Source of the DNA: an uncultured Nitrospira sp.
Lineage (GTDB): Bacteria > Nitrospirota > Nitrospiria > Nitrospirales > Nitrospiraceae
NCBI GenBank assembly: GCA_946479785.1
Contig: CAMLHQ010000017.1
Location: forward strand, 1 to 51,245
Direction: 5' to 3'
DNA length: 51,245 nucleotides
Below, in pieces: positions 32,606-42,230 of the stretch. The translations under genes and the position numbers were made by a program. How positions within the stretch are numbered: position 1 is the first letter of the stretch; each line of letters starts with the position of its first letter. The notes beneath the pieces were generated by a model that did no database searches, had not been told where the DNA came from, and saw nothing but the letters and a program-made list of their open reading frames with translations.

Positions 32606-33814
32606 CTATTGGTTCAGCGGCACGAATTCCTGAATCGCCAGATCGTGTATCATCGGTCGGAATGCGCGAATCGCCTCGTTTGTTCGACTGAGATGCACTC
32701 GGTTCGAGAGTAACACCACCTCCAACTCCCGCTTCGGGTCAATCCAAAGAGACGTTCCCGTATAACCTAAGTGTCCAAATGACTCTGGAGAAAGATACCT
32801 GCCAGACGCCGAAGGCGCAGTCGGCGTATCCCAACCCAAGGCCCAGCTCGACTGCGGCACCTGCGACTGCCTTCTGGTGAATTCGCGAACAAGTTCACCA
32901 TCAAGAATCGACGATCCTCCACGATGTGCATGGAGCCAGGCTCCTGATACGGCGAGCACCGCTTCCGCCGTGCCGAACAATCCGGCGTGGCCTGCCACAC
33001 CGCCCATCGCCGCCGCATTTTCGTCATGGACTTCGCCATGCAGCAATCGCCCTCTCCGGTTATCCCACTCTGTCGGCGCAATAGTCGAACGATCAACATG
33101 CGGCAGGATGGCCTGAGTTGAAGCCGTCGAAGTTGGTGTAAAGAGCAGCGGTTGTGCCAGCAGCGGCTTTGCCACCATCTCATGGAAAAACTGGTCCAAG
33201 GATGAACCGCCGGCCCGTTCAACAATGAATCCCAGCAACATGAAACCAAGATCGCTGTACAGACTTTTCTCCCCTCGTCCGTAAATAAGCGGTTCATTCC
33301 GAATGAGTTGCAGCACCGCTCGTCGCACTGAAGCCGAATTGGTGCACCCTGACACGATTCCTTCGCCTTCCAGCCGTTCATAGAGCGGGCGCCATCCAGG
33401 AAGCCCAGCACTATGCGTGAGTAGATCGCGCAGACTGGCCAAACCTATTGGCGCGCCTTCGAGATCCATGAGGATGTTCTGAATCGGCCCATCGAGCCGA
33501 AGATGTCCCGTTTGAATCAATAAGAGCACTGACGTCACCGTCACCAACGGTTTCGTCAGAGATGCGAGATCATAGATCGTGGAGACCTTTACGGGTTCGC
33601 TGGTAGGATCTGACGAAAGTCGACCGGCCACCACCAGACAGCGTATTGTTCCGGACAAGCGCACCGCCAGGACGGCACCGGGGAATACCCCGTCTCGAAC
33701 GGCCTGATTCATCGCCGCTTGAATGACGTCCGATCCTGTCATAGGGGAAACAACGAAATGAGTCGCAAGAATACAGACGCCGAACAAGCAACATAACAGT
33801 TGCCCGATGGACAA
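32606..33814 (-). CDS. Serine hydrolase, class C beta-lactamase/esterase fold
   Basis: A 402-residue penicillin-binding-protein-like hydrolase. The nucleophile motif is SLTK (Ser85, Lys88). The second motif is YSD (Tyr186), where class C beta-lactamases have YxN. HLGYTG replaces KTG as the third, a pattern common in esterase/peptidase relatives. Residues 4-24 are hydrophobic and may be a signal or anchor, so the protein probably acts in the envelope. The start is uncertain: a TTG at 33814 directly follows the divIVA stop and keeps the signal, while an ATG at 33742 would remove it. It is last in the dcw-linked run, but a cell-wall substrate is only inferred. Confidence 0.8.
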   Translation of the reverse strand: MSIGQLLCCLFGVCILATHFVVSPMTGSDVIQAAMNQAVRDGVFPGAVLAVRLSGTIRCLVVAGRLSSDPTSEPVKVSTIYDLASLTKPLVTVTSVLLLIQTGHLRLDGPIQNILMDLEGAPIGLASLRDLLTHSAGLPGWRPLYERLEGEGIVSGCTNSASVRRAVLQLIRNEPLIYGRGEKSLYSDLGFMLLGFIVERAGGSSLDQFFHEMVAKPLLAQPLLFTPTSTASTQAILPHVDRSTIAPTEWDNRRGRLLHGEVHDENAAAMGGVAGHAGLFGTAEAVLAVSGAWLHAHRGGSSILDGELVREFTRRQSQVPQSSWALGWDTPTAPSASGRYLSPESFGHLGYTGTSLWIDPKRELEVVLLSNRVHLSRTNEAIRAFRPMIHDLAIQEFVPLNQ

Positions 33815-34327
33815 TTACAACGCGGGGCTGGACTCTCCCTCGAGTTTATGCTCCCCGTTTGTCGCGCCATCGTGGAAGGCCTCCTGCTCTTCCACTTCCA
33901 GCATCCGTTCGAACGTCCGCAAGGTTGCGCGCAACCGTTCAACCATCAGCAGTCGCTGCTTTTGCAGGATCGACAGATCGTGCTGAGTGTTCGCCAATTC
34001 CACTCGTGCCTGGCGTATCATTTCCCCGGCCTTGAGTTCGGCTTCCTTGACGACGAGTTCGGATTCACGCTGGGCGCTGCGCTTGACATCCTCGGCCAGC
34101 GACTGCGCCGACACAAGTGTGTTGGAGAGCGTCGCCTCGGTTCGCTTCAATTCCGTCAGTTGCTGTTCGAGGAAGACGATCTTCTCCCGCTGCACCGCAT
34201 TCTCCCGATTCAGCTCTTCGACGGTTTCCGCAAGTTCTTCGAGAAAGCGATTCACCTCTTCTTTGTCGTACCCGCGAAAGCCGGTCTTGAACACCATTTG
34301 TTGAATATCGAGCGGTGTAATCTTCAT
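33815..34327 (-). CDS. divIVA: DivIVA domain protein
   Basis: A curvature/pole-associated coiled-coil protein of division and growth. The 170-residue product begins with the DivIVA lipid-binding domain: ITPLDIQQMVFKTGFRGYDK, with the exposed Phe-Arg pair at 17-18, then EEVNRFLEELAE. A long coiled coil (about 30-150) rich in Glu, Gln and Leu follows, and a short acidic tail. AAGGGGG precedes the ATG. It follows yggT by 19 bp; yggS-proC-yggT-divIVA after ftsZ is also the order in many Firmicutes. Confidence 0.92.
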   Translation of the reverse strand: MKITPLDIQQMVFKTGFRGYDKEEVNRFLEELAETVEELNRENAVQREKIVFLEQQLTELKRTEATLSNTLVSAQSLAEDVKRSAQRESELVVKEAELKAGEMIRQARVELANTQHDLSILQKQRLLMVERLRATLRTFERMLEVEEQEAFHDGATNGEHKLEGESSPAL

Positions 34328-34346
34328 GACGTCCCCCTTGAGTAAA

Positions 34347-34643
34347 TCAATTCATCTGACGCGCGAGATCGTTGAGCGTCTTCACCAGTGCAATCTGCAA
34401 AAAACCGATGATCAGAATGGCAATGATCGGCGATAGATCGATGCCCATTCTCCATCCTACCCAGCGGCGAATCGGAGCCAGCACGGGCTCGGTCACCCGC
34501 TCCAGAAACTGGACGATCGGATTCCACGGGTCCGGATTCACCCAGGAGACCAGTGCCCTGGCGATAATCACCCACATATAGAGCCACAGGACCGTGTCTA
34601 ACACCGTGGCCACCCCTTGCAAAACGTTGCCCATCACGAACAT
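34347..34643 (-). CDS. yggT: YggT family membrane protein
   Basis: A 98-residue integral membrane protein with two hydrophobic spans (about 12-32 and 66-88). The conserved middle holds ALVSWVNPDPWNPIVQFL and TEPVLAPIRRW, the YggT signature. Function unknown; in plants and cyanobacteria relatives act in membrane or division processes. Its ATG overlaps the proC stop (TGATG); a second in-frame ATG three codons on is possible. Confidence 0.9.
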   Translation of the reverse strand: MFVMGNVLQGVATVLDTVLWLYMWVIIARALVSWVNPDPWNPIVQFLERVTEPVLAPIRRWVGWRMGIDLSPIIAILIIGFLQIALVKTLNDLARQMN

Positions 34644-35458
34644 CAGCGCCCCAGCTCCTCCGAGCGTTTCGCCGCGGCCTCTACGGCCCCCATCAGTGTA
34701 GCACGGAACCCGCCCTGTTCAAGCCGATGAAGCCCTGCGATCGTCGTCCCGCCAGGAGAGGCCACGCGATCCTTGAGCTTCGCCGGATGTTCACCGGATT
34801 CAAGAACCATTTTCGCAGCGCCCAACACCGTTTGAGCCGCCAACAGTTCCGCCGTCTGACGCGGCAATCCCATCTTCACGCCTCCGTCCGCCAACGCCTC
34901 GATGGCTTGGAACACGTAGGCGGGGCCGCTGCCGCTTAAACCGGTCACAGCGTCCATCAGCCGCTCCTCTACCGGAATCACACGGCCCACCGTTTCGAAG
35001 ATGGTACGGGCCACCGCCTTATCCTCCTCGGAAATTCCACCGCCGAACGCCAGCGCCGTCATGCCCTCGCGGACCAACGCAGGCATATTCGGCATCGCGC
35101 GGATTATTTTTTTGGCGCTCGACGCCTGTTTGCCAATCACACGAATCGTCACACCCGCCGCAATCGAGATCACCATCTTACGTTCCAGATCGGCCCCGAT
35201 CTCCTTCAGGACAACCGGCAAAGACTGCGGTTTGACCGCCAGGATCACCACCTCCGCCCATGCAGCGGCCTGACGGTTATCCGATCCAACCCGCACTCCG
35301 AACTGGCTTTTCAATCGATCGCATCGCGCCGGCACAGGGTCGGTTGCCCAGAGCGCGTCAGGTCGGCAGACGTTTCCGGCGAGAAGGCCGCCGATGATAG
35401 CCTCTGCCATCTGTCCGCCGCCGATGAACGCAACGTTTTTAGTCAATGGACTAGCCAT
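34643..35458 (-). CDS. proC: Pyrroline-5-carboxylate reductase
   Basis: Last step of proline synthesis, NAD(P)H-dependent. The 271-residue product has the Rossmann motif FIGGGQMAEAI, LAVKPQ, IRAMPNMPALV and the signature SGSGPAYVF with the downstream ASPGGTTIAGL. The ATG at 35458 overlaps the yggS stop by 8 bp; an in-frame start 12 codons upstream lies deep in yggS and is rejected. Confidence 0.94.
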   Translation of the reverse strand: MASPLTKNVAFIGGGQMAEAIIGGLLAGNVCRPDALWATDPVPARCDRLKSQFGVRVGSDNRQAAAWAEVVILAVKPQSLPVVLKEIGADLERKMVISIAAGVTIRVIGKQASSAKKIIRAMPNMPALVREGMTALAFGGGISEEDKAVARTIFETVGRVIPVEERLMDAVTGLSGSGPAYVFQAIEALADGGVKMGLPRQTAELLAAQTVLGAAKMVLESGEHPAKLKDRVASPGGTTIAGLHRLEQGGFRATLMGAVEAAAKRSEELGR

Positions 35459-36161
35459 GCCGCGGCCCAAAAATCGCTGTGCCAACTCGTACAAGTGTGG
35501 CGCCCTCTTCTACAGCGACAACGTAGTCATTCGACATTCCCATAGAAAGTTCAGTCATAGAGATCCGAGGTATCCGCTGTTGCGCTAACCGCACCGCCAA
35601 TTCCCGGAGCCGGCGAAAATACGGCCTCGCTTCCTCCGCATTGCCTACGGCTGGAGGAATCACCATCAGTCCTTGGACGGCCACATGTTCCAACGCTCCC
35701 AACTGTGGTAGCGCGCCTTCGACTTCATCGTCCAAAAACCCCGCCTTGGTCTTCTCTTTTCCGATGTTGATTTCCAGTAAAATATTCTGCCGCAGGCCAG
35801 CCGCTTGGGACCGCCGATCGACTTCCTGGGCAAGTTCCAGGCTGTCGACAGAATGGATCAAATCAAAGATGCCAACCACCGAGCGAACCTTCCGACGTTG
35901 AAGTCTGCCGATAAAGTGCCAGCGGATCGCCTCCCCCTTCAACGCTTCGACTTTTGGAAGAGCCTCCTGCAGGCGACTCTCGCCGGCAACCTTCAATCCC
36001 GCGTCGATGGCATGGCGGATCCGATCGGCAGAGACTGTTTTCGTCGCCGCCACCAATTGCACGCTTCCTTCTTGGCGACCAGCCTTGTGCGCAGCGTGAT
36101 GGATTTGGCGAAAGACCAGCCTGAGACGATCCTCAATTAAGTCACCTGCCTGTGCATCCAT
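35451..36161 (-). CDS. yggS: YggS-type PLP homeostasis protein
   Basis: A single-domain PLP-binding protein that buffers pyridoxal phosphate; no catalytic activity is known. The 236-residue TIM-barrel protein has the PLP lysine in VAATKTVSAD (Lys41 or so), HFIGRLQRRK (usual form HFIGxLQxNK), the LLEINIGKEKTKAGF strand and LSMGMSNDY, with the C-terminal VRVGTAIFGPR. The usual GENRVQE is GESRLQE here. It overlaps proC by 8 bp. Confidence 0.92.
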   Translation of the reverse strand: MDAQAGDLIEDRLRLVFRQIHHAAHKAGRQEGSVQLVAATKTVSADRIRHAIDAGLKVAGESRLQEALPKVEALKGEAIRWHFIGRLQRRKVRSVVGIFDLIHSVDSLELAQEVDRRSQAAGLRQNILLEINIGKEKTKAGFLDDEVEGALPQLGALEHVAVQGLMVIPPAVGNAEEARPYFRRLRELAVRLAQQRIPRISMTELSMGMSNDYVVAVEEGATLVRVGTAIFGPRHG

Positions 36162-36227
36162 GTTCGCCTGGTTGAATGCGCCGCTCCTTGTGGCTCGGCC
36201 ATTTTACCGAAACCATCGAAGCCAGGG

Positions 36228-36962
36228 CTAGCGATGCGGCACCAAGGTGATTCCACTGAGCATCGTCCCATTCACACGTCCTTCTCGCCGATAGGAATAG
36301 AAGAGATCACTGTGACAAATGGTGCAGAGATTGACCGACGTAATGTATTCCGGCTGGATGCCGATTTGCGCAGTCTGTCTTCGCACCAACGCTTTCAGAT
36401 CCAACCTGGCCTTCGTGCCGCGATCATCATGCAAGAGAGATGGCCAATCCGACCGGCCACTGCGCAACGGCGCGAGCACCGCTTCATCAACTTCATAGCA
36501 ACAGGGGCCCGCCGAAGGACCGATACTGACCCGGAGATCGGGCGCGTCAATCGCGAATCGCGAGACCATCAACTGGATGGTCTTGGGCACGATGCCGGCC
36601 ACTGCTCCGCGCCAGCCCGCATGAATGGCTGCCACCGCTCTTCGGCGACGATCATAGACGAGCACCGGCACACAATCAGCCGTTCGGACTGTCACCGTTA
36701 CACCGGGCTGATCGGTCACCAGCGCATCCCATCCGCCTTCGAAACGGTCCGATCCTGTTACTGGACGGTCGACCAACAGTGCATCTGTGCCGTGCACCTG
36801 CTTGACGGAAAGTATCCACATACGCCCACGCGAATCGCCCGCTTGTGCCGGCACCCCAATATCACAGGCGACCGTATTTGCATGGCTCCTCGTACCGAAA
36901 AAATGACTGACGCCGTCGCGCGCCGAAGCAAACGCCGGCACGGTGATGACATTCCCGTCCAT
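36228..36962 (-). CDS. pgeF: Peptidoglycan editing factor PgeF (laccase-domain protein)
   Basis: DUF152/YfiH family protein. Family members hydrolyse misincorporated L-Ser from UDP-MurNAc and also show purine-nucleoside or laccase-like activity. The 244-residue product has the metal/catalytic residues in KQVHGTD, RTADCVPVLV, AIHAGWRG and the C-terminal CTICHSDLFYSYRR. It sits 18 bp downstream of ftsZ, a common location that fits a wall-quality role. Confidence 0.9.
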   Translation of the reverse strand: MDGNVITVPAFASARDGVSHFFGTRSHANTVACDIGVPAQAGDSRGRMWILSVKQVHGTDALLVDRPVTGSDRFEGGWDALVTDQPGVTVTVRTADCVPVLVYDRRRRAVAAIHAGWRGAVAGIVPKTIQLMVSRFAIDAPDLRVSIGPSAGPCCYEVDEAVLAPLRSGRSDWPSLLHDDRGTKARLDLKALVRRQTAQIGIQPEYITSVNLCTICHSDLFYSYRREGRVNGTMLSGITLVPHR

Positions 36963-36980
36963 GGCGACACCGTCCTCGAG

Positions 36981-38165
36981 CTAGTCAGCCTGCTTTCTTA
37001 GGAATGTCGGGACATCCCATTCATCATCAGCCACGACCGCCAGCCGTTCCATCGATTCGCGCGGATCTCCCATCCGACGCAAGTACGTAGGGCGATCGAG
37101 ATCTTTGTGCGGACGTTCCGCCACCGCCGCTCCGAGTGCGTTGAACCCTGGTTGAGCGGCTCGCGCCGTTCTGGCCGCAGCGGCCACCCCCACCGGTGTC
37201 GGTTGTTCATCCCGTTCAAAACCGGTGGCGATCACGGTCACCACCAGATCATCGCCGAGGTCAGGATTGATCACCTGGCCGACGATGATGTTGGCCTCTG
37301 CGTCCGCCGTCTGCTGGATGATGGATGCCGCCTCTTCGATCTCGTGCAGCGACATATTGGGCCCGCCGGTGATGTTGAGCAAGACTCCGCGCGCGCCTTC
37401 GACACTGCCTTCTTCGAGTAACGGACTGCAGATCGCCTTTTGCGCTGCTTCAATAGCACGATTCGTCCCACGCGACACGCCCATGCCCATCACGGCGCGA
37501 CCGGTGTGCGACATGACGGTTCGGACGTCGGCAAAATCCACGTTGACATGGCCAGTCGTGGTGATGACGTCCGCAATGCCTTGAATGGCCTGGCGCAACA
37601 CATCGTCCGCGACTTTGAAGGCTTCGAGCAAGGGCGTCGCCTTGTCGACGATGCCGAGCAGGCGCTGATTCGGAATTACCAACAGCGTATCGACATGTCG
37701 TCTCAGATCACGAATCCCTTCATCGGCATGGGTCATCCGGCGATGGCCCTCATACGAGAAGGGCTTCGTCACTACCCCGACCGTCAGGATTCCCAGTTCG
37801 CGGGCGATGCTGGCCACGATCGGTGCCGCGCCCGTTCCAGTGCCGCCCCCCATCCCCGCCGTGACGAAGACCATGTCGGCGCCTTCAAGACATTCACGGA
37901 TCTGATCTTTGCTTTCCAACGCTGACTCTTTTCCGATTTCCGGCTTGGCTCCCGCCCCGAGTCCTCTGGTGCGTTCCGGTCCGAGCTGCACCTTATAGGC
38001 CGCTCGCGAGCGATCCAACGCCTGCAGGTCGGTGTTCGCGGCGATAAAATCGACGCGGGCTAAACCCGACGTGATCATGGTGTTGACGGCGTTGCATCCC
38101 GCGCCTCCCACACCGATGACTTTAATGCGGACCGGAGACAGGAGATCTTCTTGAAATGAGAACAT
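36981..38165 (-). CDS. ftsZ: Cell division protein FtsZ
   Basis: Tubulin-like GTPase forming the division ring. The 394-residue product has the GTP-binding [18 protein letters not shown], the tubulin signature [10 protein letters not shown] (about 105-114) and the T7 loop segment NVDFADV. A short variable linker (about 325-380) leads to the conserved C-terminal peptide [10 protein letters not shown], which binds FtsA. GGGAGGTG precedes the ATG. It follows ftsA by 22 bp. Confidence 0.97.
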   Translation of the reverse strand: MFSFQEDLLSPVRIKVIGVGGAGCNAVNTMITSGLARVDFIAANTDLQALDRSRAAYKVQLGPERTRGLGAGAKPEIGKESALESKDQIRECLEGADMVFVTAGMGGGTGTGAAPIVASIARELGILTVGVVTKPFSYEGHRRMTHADEGIRDLRRHVDTLLVIPNQRLLGIVDKATPLLEAFKVADDVLRQAIQGIADVITTTGHVNVDFADVRTVMSHTGRAVMGMGVSRGTNRAIEAAQKAICSPLLEEGSVEGARGVLLNITGGPNMSLHEIEEAASIIQQTADAEANIIVGQVINPDLGDDLVVTVIATGFERDEQPTPVGVAAAARTARAAQPGFNALGAAVAERPHKDLDRPTYLRRMGDPRESMERLAVVADDEWDVPTFLRKQAD

Positions 38166-38187
38166 CAGGGCACCTCCCTTGGAGTGG

Positions 38188-39423
38188 TTAAAAGAACTCG
38201 AACATCCAGGATTTCATTCGGTCCAATACTTTGCCGATCGGCCGTCCGCTTCTGAGGCCGGCAGTGGCCATTTCCTCCGTATGACGCCGGCCATGGAGCA
38301 GCAGTCCCACGCCGGTCGCATGCATAGGATTGCTCACGATGTCGCGCAGGCCGCCAATTCCGTTCGGCGCGCCGCGCCTGGCCGGAAGATTCAATACGTG
38401 TTCGGCGGCGTCCGGCATCCCTTCCAACAGCGAAGTGCCTCCGGTCACGACGACACCGGCGCCCAACATGCCTTCATAACCGGCCCGCGTAATTTCGCGC
38501 CGGACCAACTCGAACATTTCTTCCACGCGCGGCTCGAGAATCTCCGCGATGTCTCGTCGGGAAAAGGTTCTCGCGGGACGGTCCCCCACGGAAGGCACCT
38601 CCACCGTTTCATGGCCCTGCACGAGCTCGGTCCTCGCCACGCCATGCTGCACTTTGATTTTTTCGGCTTCCGTTTGTGAGGTGAGCAATCCGATCGCAAG
38701 ATCCTTGGTCAAATTCTGGCCTCCAATGGGCAGGACGGCCGAATGCCGGATACTGCCGTCGAGAAAAATTGCCAGGTCTGTCGTGCCGCCGCCGAGATCC
38801 ACCATCGCCACACCGAGATCACGCTCCTCCTGGCTGAGCACCGCTTCGCTGGAAGCCAGCGGTTGTAAGATAATATCGACGACGTCGAGCCCGGCGCGGT
38901 TCACGCTCTTGATAATGTTCTGGGCTGACGTCACTGCGCCGGTGATCACGTGCACATTCACTTCCAGTCGATTGCCCGATAGTCCCAACGGCTCCCGAAC
39001 CCCTTCCTGCCCGTCTACCATGAATTCCCGCGGCAGCACGTGCAGAATGCGTCGTTCATGGGGAATGACGGCGAGCGTCCTGGCGCTTTCAATCGCACGA
39101 TGAATGTCGTCGCGCGTGACCTCGGATTTCTTGAGGGCCACCACGCCCTTGCAGTTCTCGGCCGAAATGTGACTGCCGGCGATGCCGGTATAGACGGAGT
39201 TGATCTGCACCGCCGCCATCAGCTCCGCTTCCTCGACCGCTTTCTTGATCGATTCGACCGTGCTTTCGATATCCACCACGACGCCCTTGCGGAGCCCGCG
39301 TGACGGGCTCGATCCGACGCCAATGATGTTCAGCGTTCCTTCCTCTGTGACCTCAGAGACGATGGCGCAGATCTTCGTGGTACCGATGTCCAACCCGACG
39401 AGAATTTGATCCCGTTTCGCCAC
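38188..39423 (-). CDS. ftsA: Cell division protein FtsA
   Basis: Actin-like membrane tether for FtsZ. The 411-residue product has [14 protein letters not shown] (phosphate 1), the 1C domain (about 85-165), [14 protein letters not shown] (phosphate 2), [12 protein letters not shown] (adenosine) and a C-terminal amphipathic helix with WMFEFF for membrane binding. The GTG at 39423 is chosen because it starts [14 protein letters not shown] and has AGGGGGTGAGG upstream. A GTG at 39432 overlapping the ftsQ stop is an alternative. Confidence 0.95.
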   Translation of the reverse strand: MAKRDQILVGLDIGTTKICAIVSEVTEEGTLNIIGVGSSPSRGLRKGVVVDIESTVESIKKAVEEAELMAAVQINSVYTGIAGSHISAENCKGVVALKKSEVTRDDIHRAIESARTLAVIPHERRILHVLPREFMVDGQEGVREPLGLSGNRLEVNVHVITGAVTSAQNIIKSVNRAGLDVVDIILQPLASSEAVLSQEERDLGVAMVDLGGGTTDLAIFLDGSIRHSAVLPIGGQNLTKDLAIGLLTSQTEAEKIKVQHGVARTELVQGHETVEVPSVGDRPARTFSRRDIAEILEPRVEEMFELVRREITRAGYEGMLGAGVVVTGGTSLLEGMPDAAEHVLNLPARRGAPNGIGGLRDIVSNPMHATGVGLLLHGRRHTEEMATAGLRSGRPIGKVLDRMKSWMFEFF

Positions 39424-39428
39424 AGCCC

Positions 39429-40298
39429 TCACCCCCTCTCTCTGAGAATGACGCGGTTGTCGTAACGTAGATCCACCTCGCTCCCTTCGTGCTTTCTGCC
39501 GTCGAGCGCCGGCATCCTGAATGCCGCTTTCACGGTCATGAACCGTTCCCATTGGTCCAGCAGCCCATCGTTTCCGAAGTGAAATCGCGCGCCCTTCGCC
39601 GATGCGACGAGATTCTCAGCATTGGCCAGATCGAGCTCGATGCGGCCATCCAACAATTGAGCCATGCGTTTCGCGAGCTCGATCGATGACTGAATCCGCT
39701 GCTTCAGATGCACATTGCCTTGCAGCAAGGCCTTGGCGTCGATGCCAATCAAGAGAGGTAAGGTTGTTTCATCGCGAGCTCCGAGCCGAGCCAGCACGAC
39801 ACCTTCTTCATCGGTCAACACCTGTTCGGCTCCGATCCTGGCAATGGCTGCCGGTTTCCGTTCTACGATTGTCACCCGCAATTCATGCAGCGGAAGGCGT
39901 TCGACCGTCGCTTCCTTGATCCAGGGATGAGACTGCAAGCGCTCTGCGAGATAGGGCAGACTGACTTGATGCAGTGCGATGCCTTTCTTCAAGGCCAGAC
40001 GATCGAGGACGTCCTGCTTCGTCACTTGATGAACCCCTTCGACCAGCACGTCTCTAACTTCAAGACCCCGCTGGACGACCGAGCCGAGCTCGCGCGAGGC
40101 GATGAGCCCCATCCAGAGAACTGCGGCTGCACCGGCAAGCCAGACAGAAATGCGCAGCGCACGCCTGCATCGCGACATCAATTGCGACCGACGCGCTTGG
40201 TGTCTGTGATCCGCCGCCTGCATCGCGCGCGGTCCCCTCCACTGATTGCTGCGATGGCCGGCAGCCTTAATCGGTCGTTTGCGAAACTGGATTTTCAT
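39429..40298 (-). CDS. ftsQ: Cell division protein FtsQ
   Basis: Bitopic divisome protein, a scaffold between cytoplasmic and periplasmic parts. The 289-residue product has a long basic cytoplasmic start, a membrane span (ISVWLAGAAAVLWMGLIA, about residues 49-66), a POTRA domain (EVRDVLVEGVHQVTKQDVLD through SHPWIKEATVERLPLHELRV) and the FtsQ beta domain. The ATG at 40298 overlaps the ddl stop (ATGA); the frame is open farther into ddl but without homology. Confidence 0.92.
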   Translation of the reverse strand: MKIQFRKRPIKAAGHRSNQWRGPRAMQAADHRHQARRSQLMSRCRRALRISVWLAGAAAVLWMGLIASRELGSVVQRGLEVRDVLVEGVHQVTKQDVLDRLALKKGIALHQVSLPYLAERLQSHPWIKEATVERLPLHELRVTIVERKPAAIARIGAEQVLTDEEGVVLARLGARDETTLPLLIGIDAKALLQGNVHLKQRIQSSIELAKRMAQLLDGRIELDLANAENLVASAKGARFHFGNDGLLDQWERFMTVKAAFRMPALDGRKHEGSEVDLRYDNRVILRERG

Positions 40299-41272
40299 GC
40301 AGCGTGCTCCGTGCCTTTCATTCTCGCCACGGCGGATTCGAGTATCCGCTCGGTCAGTTCTTCGTAGCCGATGCCCGCCTGAGCCGCCGCCATCGGCAAG
40401 AGGCTCGTTTCGGTCATCCCAGGAACAGTATTGATCTCCAATACATAGGGACGGCCGCGCGGTGTGATGCGAAAATCGACCCGGGCAGCCCCTGCACAAC
40501 CCAACACGTCGTAGGTTCGCAGCGCCAGTGCCCGAATCTGTCTCGTAATGGCCATGGAAAGCGGAGCCGGGCAGAGATACTGAGTCTTGCCTTTTTCGTA
40601 TTTGGCTGAAAAATCGTAGAACCCGCCTGGGGCGACGATCTCTACAGCGGGCAACACCAGCGGGGCCTCGCCCTCCCGTCCAATCAGCGAGACGGTCACT
40701 TCATGGCCAGGAATGTAGGCTTCTATCATCGCATCGCGGTCGTACTGGTGAGCCAGTGCCAATGCCTCGTTCCACTGTGCGGGCTTCTTCACGATCGTGA
40801 CGCCGATCGTTGATCCTTCGGACGCAGGCTTCACGACCACCGGCCAACGCAGTCTTCCTGTTCGTAGCGCCTGGGCGCTCGAGACTTTCTCACCCCGCTT
40901 GATGACGATTCCGGGCGGCACGGGAACTCCGTGCGCCGAGAGCACCGTCTTGGTCGTCACCTTATGCATGCCGACCGCACTGGCTTGAATACCGGAGCCG
41001 GTGTAGGGAATCCCCAGCGTTTCTAGAAATCCCTGCATCGAGCCATCCTCTCCACCAGGGCCGTGCAGCGCCAGGAATGCGAGGGCGATCTTCTGGTCGC
41101 GCAAATCGCGGATCAGTGTCGGACCGACGTCGATAGTCACAGCGTCGTACCCGCGACGGCAAAGCGCTCGATGCACCGCCGTACCAGTGCGGAGCGATAC
41201 GTCGCGTTCGGACGATTGTCCGCCCATCAGGACGCCGATTCGAGCCTGGGTCAGCAATGGTCGATCCGCCAT
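40295..41272 (-). CDS. ddl: D-alanine-D-alanine ligase
   Basis: ATP-dependent ligase making the D-Ala-D-Ala end of the stem peptide. The 325-residue ATP-grasp protein has GGQSSERDVSLRTG, LHGPGGEDGSMQGFLE, YTGSG, VVKPASEGSTIGV and LEINTVPGMTETSL. Tyr in the GFYDFSAKYEKG loop (the omega loop) indicates a D-Ala rather than a D-lactate ligase. It overlaps ftsQ by 4 bp and follows murB by 6 bp. Confidence 0.96.
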   Translation of the reverse strand: MADRPLLTQARIGVLMGGQSSERDVSLRTGTAVHRALCRRGYDAVTIDVGPTLIRDLRDQKIALAFLALHGPGGEDGSMQGFLETLGIPYTGSGIQASAVGMHKVTTKTVLSAHGVPVPPGIVIKRGEKVSSAQALRTGRLRWPVVVKPASEGSTIGVTIVKKPAQWNEALALAHQYDRDAMIEAYIPGHEVTVSLIGREGEAPLVLPAVEIVAPGGFYDFSAKYEKGKTQYLCPAPLSMAITRQIRALALRTYDVLGCAGAARVDFRITPRGRPYVLEINTVPGMTETSLLPMAAAQAGIGYEELTERILESAVARMKGTEHAA

Positions 41273-41278
41273 GTCCCG

Positions 41279-42226
41279 TTACGCCTCACCGACGATTTTA
41301 AGTTCGAGGTCCAGTCGCACGCCGGCCTTATGCTTAATCGTGCGACGTACTATTCCGATCAGTCCGATCACATCGGCTGCAGTCGCATGTCCGCGGTTGA
41401 TGATAAAATTTCCGTGCTTGGTCGATACTTCCGCATCTCCAACGCGCAAACCCTTCAGACCCGTCGCCTCGAGCAGACGGCCGGCAGAATCATTGGGAGG
41501 ATTCTTGAAAACACAGCCGGCACTGGGCATCGTGAGAGGCTGGGTGTCCCTCCTATAATGGAGGTAGTCTTTGACGACTTTCTCGATTTCCGCTCGAATA
41601 CCCTGTCGCAACTGAAGCCAAACTCCCACCACGATGCCCTTCGGAAGACGTGCCCGCCGGTATTCGAAGGGGATCGACGCAGCAGGGAGGTCCATCACAT
41701 CACCCTTCATATTCACGAGCCGCACTGCTTTCACCGAATCTTTCATTTCACCGAGTCTCGTTCCCGCGTTCATGACAAGACAGCCTCCGACTGTGCCGGG
41801 AATGCCCGCCGCCCATTCGAGACCGGCAAGCGACCGACGAATGGCATAGCCGATCAGCGTCGGCATCCCCACGCCGCCTTCTGCATAGAGCACCGCTCCC
41901 GGTTCCTCCTTGATCGCGCGGAGTTTTGAGAGGCTAACCACGATGCCGCGGATCCCTCCATCTCTGATGAGCAAATTCGTTCCGCCGACCACGAACAACG
42001 GAATTTTTCTTGCGCTCGCTTGTTTGACAAGCCGCCGCACGTCGTCGACATCAGCCGGTTCAACCAACACATCGGCCGGTCCGCCGATGTTGAACGATGT
42101 ATAGTCCTTGAGCATGGCGCCGAATGTGACGACACCGCGGAGACCCGCCACAGCTGCCTGCAGATTCTTCTGCTGGAATCTCGATCCGGCATGCGTCCTC
42201 TTGGTTCGAGGTCCATCCGCCTTCAT
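41279..42226 (-). CDS. murB: UDP-N-acetylenolpyruvoylglucosamine reductase MurB
   Basis: FAD/NADPH enzyme completing UDP-MurNAc. The 315-residue product has TSFNIGGPADVLVEP, VVGGTNLLIRDGG, WAAGIPGTVGGCLVMNAG, FEYRRAR and the proton-donor region PSAGCVFKNP. The donor is Cys, not the Ser of E. coli, as in many type II enzymes; the type I tyrosine loop is absent. It lies 4 bp after murC. Confidence 0.95.
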   Translation of the reverse strand: MKADGPRTKRTHAGSRFQQKNLQAAVAGLRGVVTFGAMLKDYTSFNIGGPADVLVEPADVDDVRRLVKQASARKIPLFVVGGTNLLIRDGGIRGIVVSLSKLRAIKEEPGAVLYAEGGVGMPTLIGYAIRRSLAGLEWAAGIPGTVGGCLVMNAGTRLGEMKDSVKAVRLVNMKGDVMDLPAASIPFEYRRARLPKGIVVGVWLQLRQGIRAEIEKVVKDYLHYRRDTQPLTMPSAGCVFKNPPNDSAGRLLEATGLKGLRVGDAEVSTKHGNFIINRGHATAADVIGLIGIVRRTIKHKAGVRLDLELKIVGEA

Positions 42227-42230
42227 CGCA

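Noticed and set aside
42195..42215. tRNA-like T-loop sequence (GGTTCGAGGTCC)
   Set aside because: It lies in the first codons of murB and has no acceptor stem, anticodon arm or D-arm around it.
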